The notes under the pieces were generated by a model. The model saw only the letters and a list, made by a program, of their open reading frames with translations, searched no databases and had not been told where the DNA came from. Of a DNA stretch of 63,760 nucleotides, positions 14,605 to 23,054 are shown in pieces; positions within the stretch are counted from its first letter, which is position 1; each line of letters starts with the position of its first letter. The position numbers were made by a program, and so were the translations under genes. Location: contig JAUXWC010000024.1 in the NCBI GenBank assembly GCA_030685025.1, forward strand, positions 1 to 63,760, written 5' to 3'. The DNA comes from Rhodoferax sp. Its GTDB lineage: Bacteria > Pseudomonadota > Gammaproteobacteria > Burkholderiales > Burkholderiaceae_C.

Positions 14605-16322
14605 GCGCGCTACTCTTCGCGGCGATCTTGCTGCCGCTTGCACTGGCCACGCTGTTGCACCCCGGCACCACGCGCTCGGCGGCACTCACCCTGGTGCCGT
14701 GGGCGCCGCTGCCGGCGCTGGGGCTTGCGCTTTTCGGCACACCGGGCTTCACGCTTGAGGCGCCGTGGCTGCTGCTGGGCGCGCGCTTCGGGCTCGACGC
14801 CACGACGCAGACCTTCCTGTTCTTCACCGCGGCACTGTGGTTGGCCGCAGGCATCTACGCGCGCGCCTACCTGGCTGGCGACCCCGGTCGCGCGCGCTTC
14901 AGCGGCTTCTTCCTGCTCACCATGTGCGGCAACCTCGGGCTGATCCTGGCGCAAGACGTCGCCAGCTTCTATCTGTTCTTCGCTCTCATGACCTATTGCG
15001 CCTACGGACTCGTGGTGCACGACGGCAGTGCCGCGGCGCGCCGCGCCGCTCGCGTCTATCTCGTCATGGCGGTGCTCGGCGAGGCCATGCTGCTGACGGG
15101 TTTGCTGCTGCTGGTGCACGCGGCCGGCACGCTCGACATCGTCCGTGCGGTCGAGGTGATCACCAGCGCACCCACGCGCAGCACGGTCGCCGCATGGCTG
15201 CTCGCGGGCTTCGGCGTCAAGGCCGGCGCCGTGCTACTGCACCTGTGGCTACCGCTGGCGCATCCGGTCGCGCCAACACCGGCCAGCGCGGTGCTCTCGG
15301 GCGCGATCATCAAGGCCGGCTTGCTCGGCTGGCTGCGCTTCCTGCCGCTGGGTGGGGTGGCGCTGCCCGAACTCGGTGCGCTGCTGATCACCGCCGGCCT
15401 GCTCGCGGCGTTCTACGGCGTGGTGATCGGCGTGACCGAGCGCGAGCCCAAGGTGCTGCTCGCCTACTCCAGCATCAGTCAGATGGGTCTGATGTCGGTC
15501 GGCGTCGGAGCCGGTCTGCTGGCACCGCAGGCCTGGCCGGCGCTGTTGCCGGCGGTAACGCTGTATGCGCTGCACCATGCGTTCGCCAAGGGTCTGCTGT
15601 TCCTCGGTGTCGGCCTGGCGGCACGCGCCGCAGGGGCCGGGCCCGGGATACTCCTCGGCCAATTGCTGCCGGCCCTGAGCCTGGCCGGTGCGCCATTGAC
15701 AAGTGGGGCGCTCGCCAAGACCCATCTGAAGGATGCGCTGGCGATGCTTCCCGCACCCTGGCCGCACTGGCTGGCGTGGCTGCTGCCGCTGGCGGCCGTG
15801 GGCACCAGCGTGTTGATGATCCGCTTCCTGTTCATCACGGCCGGCGCACGCGCGCCGACGCAAGCCGTCGCGCCCGGCCTGTGGCGGGCGTGGTGGCTGC
15901 TGTGGCTGCTATGGCTGCTCGGTTTTGCATGGCTGGCCCACACCGTGTCATGGCCCAGGGCCCCAGAGCTGTTGGCGCAGGCGCTCGCGCCTGGCGGGCT
16001 GTGGTCGGGTCTGTGGCCGGTTGCCGCAGGCGCCCTCATCGTCGCGCTCGTCATGCTGCCGCCCTTGCGGCGCGTCTTGGCCCGGGTGCCGCCGATCCCG
16101 CCGGGGGACCTGCTGTTGCCGATAGAGCGTGCGCTGCATTGGCTCGCCACTGCAAGGGGCCATGTCGCTCGGATTCCCGTCGTGCGCCTCGCACCGGCGC
16201 TCGTGGCATGGTCCCGGCTCGGCACCGCCCGAATGGAAGGAGGGCTGCGCGCATGGAGCGTCGCCGGGGTGGCGCTGCTCATGCTGCTGGGGCTGCTGTC
16301 CCTCCTGCTCGCACGTGCCTGA
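14601..16322 (+). CDS. Third ND5-like antiporter subunit, TM5 glutamate replaced
   Basis: A 573-residue ND5-like membrane protein with a longer C-terminus that ends in extra helices. Lysines are kept in FGVKAGAVLLHLWLP, GAIIKAGLLGWL and HHAFAKGLLFLGVG. The TM5 segment reads FYLFFALMTYCAYGLVVH, with Ala128 where the two sister subunits have a glutamate. Loss of this Glu, which pairs with the TM7 lysine in Complex I-type channels, suggests altered or lost proton pumping in this subunit. ATGA overlap places it firmly in the operon as the last gene. Sequence after its stop (16323-16448) is a convergent gap with no clear terminator. Confidence 0.85.
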   Translation: MSALLFAAILLPLALATLLHPGTTRSAALTLVPWAPLPALGLALFGTPGFTLEAPWLLLGARFGLDATTQTFLFFTAALWLAAGIYARAYLAGDPGRARFSGFFLLTMCGNLGLILAQDVASFYLFFALMTYCAYGLVVHDGSAAARRAARVYLVMAVLGEAMLLTGLLLLVHAAGTLDIVRAVEVITSAPTRSTVAAWLLAGFGVKAGAVLLHLWLPLAHPVAPTPASAVLSGAIIKAGLLGWLRFLPLGGVALPELGALLITAGLLAAFYGVVIGVTEREPKVLLAYSSISQMGLMSVGVGAGLLAPQAWPALLPAVTLYALHHAFAKGLLFLGVGLAARAAGAGPGILLGQLLPALSLAGAPLTSGALAKTHLKDALAMLPAPWPHWLAWLLPLAAVGTSVLMIRFLFITAGARAPTQAVAPGLWRAWWLLWLLWLLGFAWLAHTVSWPRAPELLAQALAPGGLWSGLWPVAAGALIVALVMLPPLRRVLARVPPIPPGDLLLPIERALHWLATARGHVARIPVVRLAPALVAWSRLGTARMEGGLRAWSVAGVALLMLLGLLSLLLARA

Positions 16323-16448
16323 AAGTGTGCGGGCAGCGCGCCGTCGATACGGGGGCCGCGCTTGGAATACACAACGAGTGCACATGACGTCCGCGTTCGT
16401 CACCTCCAAACCCGTGGACAATTCGACTCGCCATCGTGCTGTCGCGGA

Positions 16449-17803
16449 TCACGCGCCGCCGACGCCGCGGCTGAACAGTGCCACCAGCACCCCGGCGGCC
16501 CCGAACAGCGCCAGCAGATAGGCCGGCAGGCGCGGCATCTCGCCGCCGCGCTGCATGCCGCGTCCGAACATGAAGAACACAAAAGGATGAATCAGGAAGG
16601 GCATCGCAAAGACGAACGCGATGAGCGTGGCAGCCTCGGCTCCGAACAGCCCGCCCTGAAGCGCGGCAAACATGCCGAAATGCGACAACGCCGAACTGCT
16701 GGCCATTGCGGCATGCGCCAGTGGCAGACCCGAGAGCAGCAACAGGCCGCCGAACAGCGCGGTCAATTGCCAGCCGAACGAGAACAGCATCAGTCCCTTG
16801 ACCTCGGCACGATCCTCGCCGCCTGATCGGCGCAGTTGGCGCAAGGCAAGCGCGCTGATGACGACGCCGCACAGCGCCACTCCGGCCGTCGGCCACAGCA
16901 ACAAGCGCCCCGCGTCCAGGCTGAAGGCCAGGATGGTGAACAGAAAGACGTGGCCGAAAAACGGTACGGCGATCATGATCGGCGCCCGGTGTTGCGCGGT
17001 CTCGCCCATGTCGCCCGCGGTGCAAGCGCCGGTGAGCCCGGCGTGCGACAACGCGCCGGCCATGCCGGGCGCCAGGTTACGCACCGCCGCCGTGCCGCCG
17101 AGCAGCATCAGCAGGGAGATGCCGCCGAACAGCAGCGCGCGCAGCGCCGGCCCATGCCGCCAGCGCGGGCAGGCCCAGCCCAGCATGACGGCCATCAGCA
17201 TGGCGAAGAAGATCGGCGGAAAGGCCGCCGTCTCGCGCACCCGGGCGGCCATGAGCGCGGCCGAGACCAGGGCCAGGACCAGCAACAGCAACTCCAGCGC
17301 GCCCTTGCCAAGATAGCGGCGCTTGTTGTCGACCTGGGCGCTGGGGTCGATCGCAATGGCGGCGAACACCAGTCCCAGGTAGGCCAGCAGCGGCAGAATG
17401 CCCGCGCGCTCGCCGCCGCTGCCCAACAGCACGCGCACCGTCGCGTCCACGCCCAGCAGCACAAAAAAAGCGCGCACGATGAAAAACAGTTGCGTGCGGC
17501 CGGTACCCAGAATCACCTCGGTCTTGTTCAGCACCACCGAGGTGTCGGCATCCACCTGCACGCGGCCGAACAGGCGTCGCAGTTCCTGGCCGCCGACGAA
17601 GAACGACGCCGTCAGCGCAATGATCGTGGCGCGCCCGCCCGGGTCGCCACCAGCAGTGCGCCCAGGCTCAGACCGAACACCACGATGATCAGGATCGGCG
17701 AGTAGCGCGAACCCGCCACCACCGCGCGCGCCACCAGCACGACCGGAATAAGCAACAGCAGCGTGAGCCAGAACTGGTTGAGAAAAGCGAGTGCGTCGGT
17801 CAC
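16449..17803 (-). pseudogene. Multi-spanning membrane protein, frameshifted near its N-terminus
   Basis: The minus-strand frame from ATG 17803 reads MTDALAFLNQFWLTLLLLIP and two helices, but stops at 17612. From about 17640 another frame continues with ATIIALTASFFVGGQELRRL and about 10 further hydrophobic helices to the stop at 16449. A single-base change in the GC-rich run near 17635-17645 would join them into a protein of roughly 450 residues. Two strongly hydrophobic pieces meeting at this point argue for one gene. The pattern is that of a transporter with two halves, but I do not recognise the family. It may be a sodium-linked permease, which is only a guess. A sequencing error is possible. 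Confidence 0.55.
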
Positions 17804-17845
17804 GGTCGGTTTTCATTCTTGGCGGGAGAAGCCCGGCGTGCGCGC

Positions 17846-18217
17846 TCAATCGATGTCATGGGGCCGGTAGGCATGGCATGGCCGCAGTATCGCGGCGATG
17901 ACGATGGCGTCCTGCACCGCGCTCCGGTTGGCCATGAGAGCGCCGCGCGAAAAACGGCGCGAACGGGGCAAGTCGCGCTCCGAACGAATCGGACGAGCAC
18001 GCTGGGTCGCCGGGCCGGGCCGGGTCTGCGGCACAGACGTCGGGCGCAGGGCCTCGGGAGCGGGCGGCGTGCCGACCAAGATGTCCGAATCAAACTCGGA
18101 CTCGGCCTTGACATCCGTCAACGGCGCCTGCTTGCGCAGATGCTTGAGCATGAATTGAACCAGCAGTACCGCGCCGAAGATGAGGAGAACGATCAGATCC
18201 TGAGGGACGTTGCTCAT
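17846..18217 (-). CDS. Small single-span membrane protein
   Basis: A 123-residue protein with one N-terminal membrane segment (DLIVLLIFGAVLLVQFML) followed by a proline- and arginine-rich, probably disordered cytoplasmic tail. It lies 11 bases downstream of floA on the same strand, so it is in the flotillin/NfeD operon. No family is recognised. Position and topology would suit an accessory factor of the flotillin-NfeD membrane system, but this is inference. Confidence 0.6.
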   Translation of the reverse strand: MSNVPQDLIVLLIFGAVLLVQFMLKHLRKQAPLTDVKAESEFDSDILVGTPPAPEALRPTSVPQTRPGPATQRARPIRSERDLPRSRRFSRGALMANRSAVQDAIVIAAILRPCHAYRPHDID

Positions 18218-18228
18218 GGGGGACTCCG

Positions 18229-19209
18229 CTATTTCTTATGGCCACTCGTTGGGTCATCCGCCGTATTGGCGATTTCCTCGCGCATGGAGGTATCGGCCTG
18301 CAGGTTTTTCATGCGGTAGTAGTCCATGATGCCCAGGTTTCCCTGACGAAAGGCCTCGGCCATGGCGCGCGGCACTTCGGCCTCGGCCTCGACCACCCGG
18401 GCGCGCATTTCCTGCTCCAGCGCGACGGCCATGGCGCGGCGTTCTTCAGCCTTGGCCTGGGCGATCTGCTTGTCGGCGTTGGCCTGGTCGATCTGGAGTT
18501 TGGCGCCGATGTTCTCGCCCACATCCACGTCGGCAATGTCGATCGACAGGATCTCGTAGGCCGTGCCCGCGTCCAGGCCCTTGCTCAGGATGTGCTTGGA
18601 GATGTGGTCCGGATTCTCGAGCACGTTCTTGTGGCTGACAGCCGAGCCGATGGTGCTGACCATGCCTTCGCCGACGCGCGCGATGATCGTCTCCTCTCCG
18701 GCGCCACCCACCAGCCGGTCAATGTTGGTGCGCACCGTCACCCGCGAGACAGCCATGAGCTGGATGCCGTCCTTGGCTACCGCGGCGATCCTTGGCGTCT
18801 CGATCACCTTGGGGATGACCGACATCTGCACCGCCTCCAGCACGTTGCGTCCGGCCAGGTCGATGGCCGCAGCGCGTTTGAAGGGCAGCGGGATGTTGGC
18901 CTTGTCGGCCGAGATCATGGCATTGACCACCCGCACCACGTTGCCGCCGGCCAGAAAGTGGGCTTCCAGGTCGTTGACGGAGATGTCCAGTCCGGCCTTC
19001 ACCGCGCTGATGCGCGCGGTGACGATGGTGGTGGGCGGGACGCGGCGCAAGCGCATGCCGATAAGCGTGAACAAGCCCACGTAGGCGCCCGATGCCCAGG
19101 CCGCGATCCACAGGGGAATGGGTACCAGGTAGAGGACCAAGGCCAGCGCCGCCACCACCACCAGCAGCAGGCCAATACTTCCCATCAGTCCGGCCAAAAG
19201 TTCGTTCAT
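18229..19209 (-). CDS. floA: Flotillin-like protein FloA
   Basis: A 326-residue protein with an N-terminal hydrophobic hairpin (about residues 10-50) and then the SPFH-like core with [25 protein letters not shown] helical C-terminal region rich in alanine and glutamate follows ([19 protein letters not shown]). Length and motifs match Bacillus FloA/YqfA. FloA organises membrane microdomains and is normally encoded beside an NfeD protein, as here: nfeD ends three bases upstream of the floA start. The [13 protein letters not shown] repeat region is the flotillin coiled coil. Confidence 0.9.
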   Translation of the reverse strand: MNELLAGLMGSIGLLLVVVAALALVLYLVPIPLWIAAWASGAYVGLFTLIGMRLRRVPPTTIVTARISAVKAGLDISVNDLEAHFLAGGNVVRVVNAMISADKANIPLPFKRAAAIDLAGRNVLEAVQMSVIPKVIETPRIAAVAKDGIQLMAVSRVTVRTNIDRLVGGAGEETIIARVGEGMVSTIGSAVSHKNVLENPDHISKHILSKGLDAGTAYEILSIDIADVDVGENIGAKLQIDQANADKQIAQAKAEERRAMAVALEQEMRARVVEAEAEVPRAMAEAFRQGNLGIMDYYRMKNLQADTSMREEIANTADDPTSGHKK

Positions 19210-19212
19210 AAA

Positions 19213-20592
19213 TCAATGCTCCAGTTTAAGGTGCGGAACTCGCCGCACCACGATTCGGTTGCCATCGACACGCATCACCTCAATGGGCGCGCCGACCTCA
19301 ATCATTGCGCCGTCGGAGACGACGTCCACGCGCTCGCCTTCGATCTCGGCGATGCCTGCCGGTCGAAGCACCGACAATGCCAGCCCCTGCTTGCCCAGCC
19401 AGCGCAGGTCGGCCTGCGGCGCCGAGCCGTGGGCCGGCCCGGATCCCAGGTCAGTCTCCAGAATCATCCGGCGTGCAAACGGCAAGCGCGGCAGGAAACG
19501 CAGTAGCGCCAGACTCGCCAGCAGGGCCAGCAGCAGCGATAGCGCGACGCGCCCTACGGCATCCAGAATGACCGCAACCGTGTCGCCGGCCCCGACCATG
19601 CTCAGCGCCAAGGCGCCGAGCAGGGCAGCGATGCCCAGCGCCCCGGCCACACCGAAGCCCGGAAGGAGGAACAACTCCACCATCAGCAGCACCAGCCCGA
19701 TCCCGAGCAGCAACAACTCCTCCCACCCCGCCAGTTGCACCAGCCAGTGGCCCCAGAAGAACAGCGCCAGACTGGCCACGCCAACTCCCCCGGCAATGCC
19801 GAAGCCGGGCGTTCGCAGTTCGACCATGATGCCGAGCATGCCCATGCTGATCAACAGTGAGCTCACCACCGGGTGCGTGAGGAAGCGAACCAGTTGCTCG
19901 GCCCAGTGCGGCGTTGCCGAGCGCACTTGCGCGCCCGCCAGACCCAGTTGCTGGAGCGCTTGCTCCAGCGTGTCGGCACGAAAATCAGCGACCTTGTGCT
20001 GCAGTGCCTCATCGGTGGTCAGTGTCAGTAGCTTGCCCTTTTCGATGACGCCGGGGACTTCCACATCAGCATCGACCATCGCCTCGGCCAGCAGCAGCGG
20101 GCGCTTGCGGGCCTCGGCGGTGGCGCGGAACTCCTTGCGCACATAGGACACGGTCTTCTCTTGCACGGGTTGCGCGGCGGCGCCGGGCAAGCCAACCTGC
20201 ACCGGTGCGGCCGCGCCGATGGTGCCGCCGGTGGCCATCACCAGGGTCTGGGCCGAAAGCGCGATCAGCGCGCCCGCGGAGATCGCGCGTTTGTTCACGA
20301 AGGCGACCGTGCGCACCTTGGCACCCAGCAGCGCGTCGCGAATCTGCACGGCCGCGTCCACTCGCCCGCCAAAAGTGTCGATCTCCAGGATCACCGCGGC
20401 GGCACCGGCCTGCGTGGCTTCATCGAGCACGCGCGCCACGAACGGCGCCAGCCCGAGGTCAATCACGCCCTTGATGGGCAACACATAGATGATCGGCTGC
20501 GGTGGCTGGGGCTGTGCCGCAGCGAAGTGTGCGAACAGCCCCAACACCACCAGGGAGAGGCTGACGACCCAGGTCAGAACATGCCGCGACAT
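19213..20592 (-). CDS. NfeD-family membrane serine protease
   Basis: A 459-residue protein. A signal peptide of about 26 residues is followed by a ClpP/SppA-like domain with the serine in NKRAISAGALIALSAQ (Ser106). A membrane domain with about five helices (residues 240-350) comes next. The cytoplasmic OB-fold DUF107 domain at the C-terminus includes GIAEIEGERVDVVSDGAMIE. This is the full-length NfeD1b layout that partners flotillins and slipins. The start has a strong Shine-Dalgarno (AAAGGAG) eight bases upstream. It is preceded by 227 bases and then a second, truncated NfeD-type gene. Confidence 0.88.
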   Translation of the reverse strand: MSRHVLTWVVSLSLVVLGLFAHFAAAQPQPPQPIIYVLPIKGVIDLGLAPFVARVLDEATQAGAAAVILEIDTFGGRVDAAVQIRDALLGAKVRTVAFVNKRAISAGALIALSAQTLVMATGGTIGAAAPVQVGLPGAAAQPVQEKTVSYVRKEFRATAEARKRPLLLAEAMVDADVEVPGVIEKGKLLTLTTDEALQHKVADFRADTLEQALQQLGLAGAQVRSATPHWAEQLVRFLTHPVVSSLLISMGMLGIMVELRTPGFGIAGGVGVASLALFFWGHWLVQLAGWEELLLLGIGLVLLMVELFLLPGFGVAGALGIAALLGALALSMVGAGDTVAVILDAVGRVALSLLLALLASLALLRFLPRLPFARRMILETDLGSGPAHGSAPQADLRWLGKQGLALSVLRPAGIAEIEGERVDVVSDGAMIEVGAPIEVMRVDGNRIVVRRVPHLKLEH

Positions 20593-20819
20593 CGAGCTCC
20601 TTTGGTTGACAAAAATCCAATTCCGGCACGCGTCGACGCAGGGCCATGGTCGAATCGATTATGCGCTGGTTCCCAGCGCATCCTGTACGCTGGCGTGCGC
20701 AACACGGTTCTTCGCGACCGCTTGCGCTCGGGACGAACCAAACTGCGCGACGACCCCGCGAAGTGCCTTCATGAAGACCAGCGTGGAGCGGCGCCCCAGG
20801 TGGGTGAAGTTGGGTTCGA
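20593..20819. other. Gap between the NfeD chimera gene and nfeD
   Basis: Apart from the hairpin at 20662-20680 the gap shows no conserved gene. A 38-codon minus-strand frame (ATG near 20777) is open, but it has no recognisable motif and no clear ribosome site. The gap probably contains the promoter or a processing site for nfeD-floA. Confidence 0.35.
20662..20680 (-). terminator. Hairpin, possible terminator or processing site
   Basis: Perfect 8-bp stem TGCGCTGG / CCAGCGCA with a three-base loop, read on the minus strand between the chimera gene and nfeD. No T-run follows, so it is a weak intrinsic terminator candidate; it may instead stabilise the upstream transcript. Confidence 0.4.
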
Positions 20820-21950
20820 TCAAGTGGTCTCGCCTCGCCTCGGCGGGTTCGATAACTGCCCCAGCACCGATGAAATCAGGTCAATGGGCATCGGGAAGAT
20901 GATCGTGGAGGTCTTTTCCCCGGCAATCGCCGTGAGCGTCTGCAAGTAGCGCAACTGCATGGCCTGCGGCGCCTGCGCCAGCTTTTGCGCCGCCTCCAGC
21001 AGCTTGTCGGAGGCCTGCAGCTCGCCTTCGGCGTGGATGATCTTGGCGCGCCGCTCGCGCTCGGCCTCGGCCTGCTTGGCGATGGCGCGCACCATGCTGT
21101 CGTTCAGGTCCACATGCTTGATCTCGACGTTGGACACCTTGATGCCCCAGGCGTCGGTTTGCACGTCGAGCATCTGCACCGTGCGCCCGTGCGCCTGCTG
21201 CAACAGCGTGGCCAGGTCGGCGGCGATGAAATCAATCACGCGCTGGGTCTGCGCCTCGGCCGCGGACAGGCTGGCGCCGTCGCGCACCGCCCGGTCGGCC
21301 CAATCGACGTTGCGCCCTCGCATCTGCGCCAGCGCGCGCAGGTAGGCGGCCGAGTCGTTGACGATCTTGCGGTTCATCGCCTCGGCGCCCGGACGCACCA
21401 GCTCGGTGCCGTCCTTGGGTTCGCTCGCCTTGTCCTGCGCCGCACGCGGCGGGGCCGGTTTTTCTGGCGCCGGTTGGGCTGGCGGCTGCGTGCCCGGCAC
21501 GCCGCCGATCTGCACCGGCGTGGCCGCACCCAGGTTGGTGCCCGGCGCCATCGCCGCCACATGGCTGGCATAGACGATGTACGCCCCGGCACTGGCCGCG
21601 CGCGCGCCGCTGGGCGCCACCCAGGCCGCCACCGGCACCTTGGAGGCCAGGATGTCCTTGACGATCTGGCGCGTCGAGCTGTCCAACCCGCCGGGCGTGT
21701 CAAGCTGCAGCACCACCAGGGGAGCCCCCTGCCGCGCCGCCTTGTGCAGGCCACGCGCAATGTAGTCGGCGGTGGCGGGGCCAATGGGGCCGCTCACGCG
21801 CAACAGCGCCACGCTTGCGGCCGGGGCGGGGGCCACTGGCGGTGTGGGCGTCAGCGCAGGTTCCTGCGCGAGCGCAAGCATGACCACGGCCGCCGCGCCC
21901 AACACCAGTGCTGCGGCAAGCCTGGTCCAGCGGGGCAGCGCCATCGTCAT
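20820..21950 (-). CDS. Chimeric protein: NfeD protease domain joined to slipin C-terminus
   Basis: A 376-residue protein in two unlike parts. Residues 1-260 are a signal peptide and ClpP-like NfeD protease domain, with LQLDTPGGLDSS, the serine in GARAASAGAYIVYASH (Ser120), and AADLATLLQQAHGRTVQM. Residues 261-376 are the C-terminal part of a stomatin-like slipin, with LDVQTDAWGIKVSNVEIKHV, the coiled coil AKQAEAERERRAKIIHAEGE, and the tail STIIFPMPIDLIS. The NfeD membrane and DUF107 domains and the slipin N-terminus are absent. The most likely origin is an in-frame deletion between adjacent nfeD and slipin genes. The product would carry a normally cytoplasmic slipin tail behind a secreted protease domain. 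It overlaps the usp gene by four bases. Confidence 0.85.
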   Translation of the reverse strand: MTMALPRWTRLAAALVLGAAAVVMLALAQEPALTPTPPVAPAPAASVALLRVSGPIGPATADYIARGLHKAARQGAPLVVLQLDTPGGLDSSTRQIVKDILASKVPVAAWVAPSGARAASAGAYIVYASHVAAMAPGTNLGAATPVQIGGVPGTQPPAQPAPEKPAPPRAAQDKASEPKDGTELVRPGAEAMNRKIVNDSAAYLRALAQMRGRNVDWADRAVRDGASLSAAEAQTQRVIDFIAADLATLLQQAHGRTVQMLDVQTDAWGIKVSNVEIKHVDLNDSMVRAIAKQAEAERERRAKIIHAEGELQASDKLLEAAQKLAQAPQAMQLRYLQTLTAIAGEKTSTIIFPMPIDLISSVLGQLSNPPRRGETT

Positions 21951-22828
21951 GGCACCACCAGAACGTCGCTCAGGCTGTGGTGCAACAGGTGCTGCGCCAT
22001 GCTGCCCAGCAGTTGCCCGGCCAGCGCGTCCTGGCTGTGGTGGCCCACCGCCACGCAGTCCGCGCCAAGGCTTGCCGCGCGCTCGACAATGGCCAGCGCG
22101 GGCACGCCGTGCACCACCTCGGCCTCGACGCGATGTTCGGCCAGCCGGGTCAAGTCGCGCGCCAGCGCGTCAAGCTTTTCGAGTGCCTGCGCATGCATGG
22201 CCTGCAGCAGCGTCGGCACCTGTTCCCGGGCGACATGGTTCAACCAGAGCGCCCACTCCATGGCCGGATGCACGGCATGAACCAGGTGCTGGCGCGCCGC
22301 GGGAAACAGCGCGATGGCGGCCGTCGCGGCACGCACCGAACCGGCGTGCAGGTCGATGGCACACAGCAGCGTCTGGTAGGGCCCGCCCTGAGCCTGGCGA
22401 ACAATCAGAATCGGGCAGGCGGGTGCGCGAAGCACCTTCAGGGCGGTGCTGCCCAGACCCGGCATCTCGGGCTGGGCGCGCGAGCCCATCACCACCAATG
22501 ATGTCTCATGCCCCGCCACATAGGCACTGATCGCGCTGTCCGCCGAGCCAACGCTGAAATGCGCCTCGACCTTCAACCCGGTCTGCGCCGCCAGCGCTTG
22601 CGCCAGCTCCGTCAGGCGCTGCTTCACACGCACGTCCGGGGGTGGATCGGTGACAAAGCGCTGCGCGGCGAAGACCCCTTTGAGACTGTGCCAGGCGCCT
22701 ACGTCGAAGGTATGAAGCAGGCGCAAGGATGCGCCATGCGCCCGGGCCAACTGCACCGCCCGTTGCACCGCCGCATCCGAACCCGGCGAGAAATCGGTGG
22801 CCGCCACAATGATGCGAATCGTCGTCAT
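21947..22828 (-). CDS. Tandem universal stress protein
   Basis: A 293-residue protein with two UspA domains. The first begins IIVAATDFSPGSDAAV and has LVVMGSRAQPEMPGLGSTA, close to the G-x2-G-x9-G-S/T ATP-binding pattern. The second begins LLCAIDLHAGSVRAA and has CVAVGHHSQDALAGQLLGSM. Double-Usp proteins of this kind are frequent in anaerobically induced regulons. ATG 22828 is preferred over the in-frame start 42 bases upstream because it begins MTTIRIIVAATD at the domain edge. The gene is divergent from hoxF, with an FNR-type palindrome in between, and its end overlaps the chimera gene. Confidence 0.88.
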   Translation of the reverse strand: MTTIRIIVAATDFSPGSDAAVQRAVQLARAHGASLRLLHTFDVGAWHSLKGVFAAQRFVTDPPPDVRVKQRLTELAQALAAQTGLKVEAHFSVGSADSAISAYVAGHETSLVVMGSRAQPEMPGLGSTALKVLRAPACPILIVRQAQGGPYQTLLCAIDLHAGSVRAATAAIALFPAARQHLVHAVHPAMEWALWLNHVAREQVPTLLQAMHAQALEKLDALARDLTRLAEHRVEAEVVHGVPALAIVERAASLGADCVAVGHHSQDALAGQLLGSMAQHLLHHSLSDVLVVP

Positions 22829-22917
22829 AGCTGATCCTTTCTGATGAACCAACGCCCTTGCGCCCAACATGCCGAACCGTGAATCACCTCATCTTCCCCT
22901 TCTTGGCCTTGGTGCAG

Positions 22918-22931
22918 TTGACATATGTCAA
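22918..22931. promoter_or_regulatory. FNR/DNR-type box between usp and hoxF
   Basis: TTGACATATGTCAA is a perfect 14-base palindrome and matches the FNR/CRP-family consensus TTGAY-N4-RTCAA. It lies 90 bases upstream of the usp start and 124 bases upstream of hoxF. A GATACT (22953-22958) sits 31 bases from the box centre on the hoxF side, close to the spacing of a class II activated promoter. Binding of an FNR- or DNR-like regulator is inference. Confidence 0.65.
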
Positions 22932-22952
22932 CGCAGGCGGCTGATTGAATCG

Positions 22953-22958
22953 GATACT
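22953..22958 (+). promoter_or_regulatory. Candidate -10 element for the hox operon
   Basis: GATACT agrees with TATAAT at four of six positions. Its centre is 31 bases from the centre of the FNR-type palindrome, so the box would lie near -41. No convincing -35 element is present, as expected for an activator-dependent promoter. Confidence 0.4.
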
Positions 22959-23054
22959 CAGCCGTGTTACGGGGTGCTTGTGCGGCTTGATCCGCTGCCC
23001 ATGGGCGCTTGAACGTTTCATGCGCTCGAAGGACCCGACAAACGATGCAAAACG

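Noticed and set aside
9096-16322. Membrane-bound hydrogenase (Mbh) complex
   Set aside because: Subunit order is similar, but no hydrogenase large or small subunit or ferredoxin-like subunit is encoded next to it.
14765-16387. Open frame of 540 codons on the plus strand overlapping the third ND5-like gene
   Set aside because: It lies in another frame of a gene with clear membrane-protein homology, is rich in Arg, Ala and Gly, and has no motif; it is a high-GC shadow.
20665-20780. 38-codon minus-strand gene between the NfeD chimera and nfeD
   Set aside because: There is no ribosome site, no conserved motif, and the frame ends in a hairpin; it is not supportable as a gene.
22905-22925. Sigma-54 promoter ahead of hoxF
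   Set aside because: A TTGGCC...TGC stretch has the GG and GC elements only seven bases apart instead of ten.
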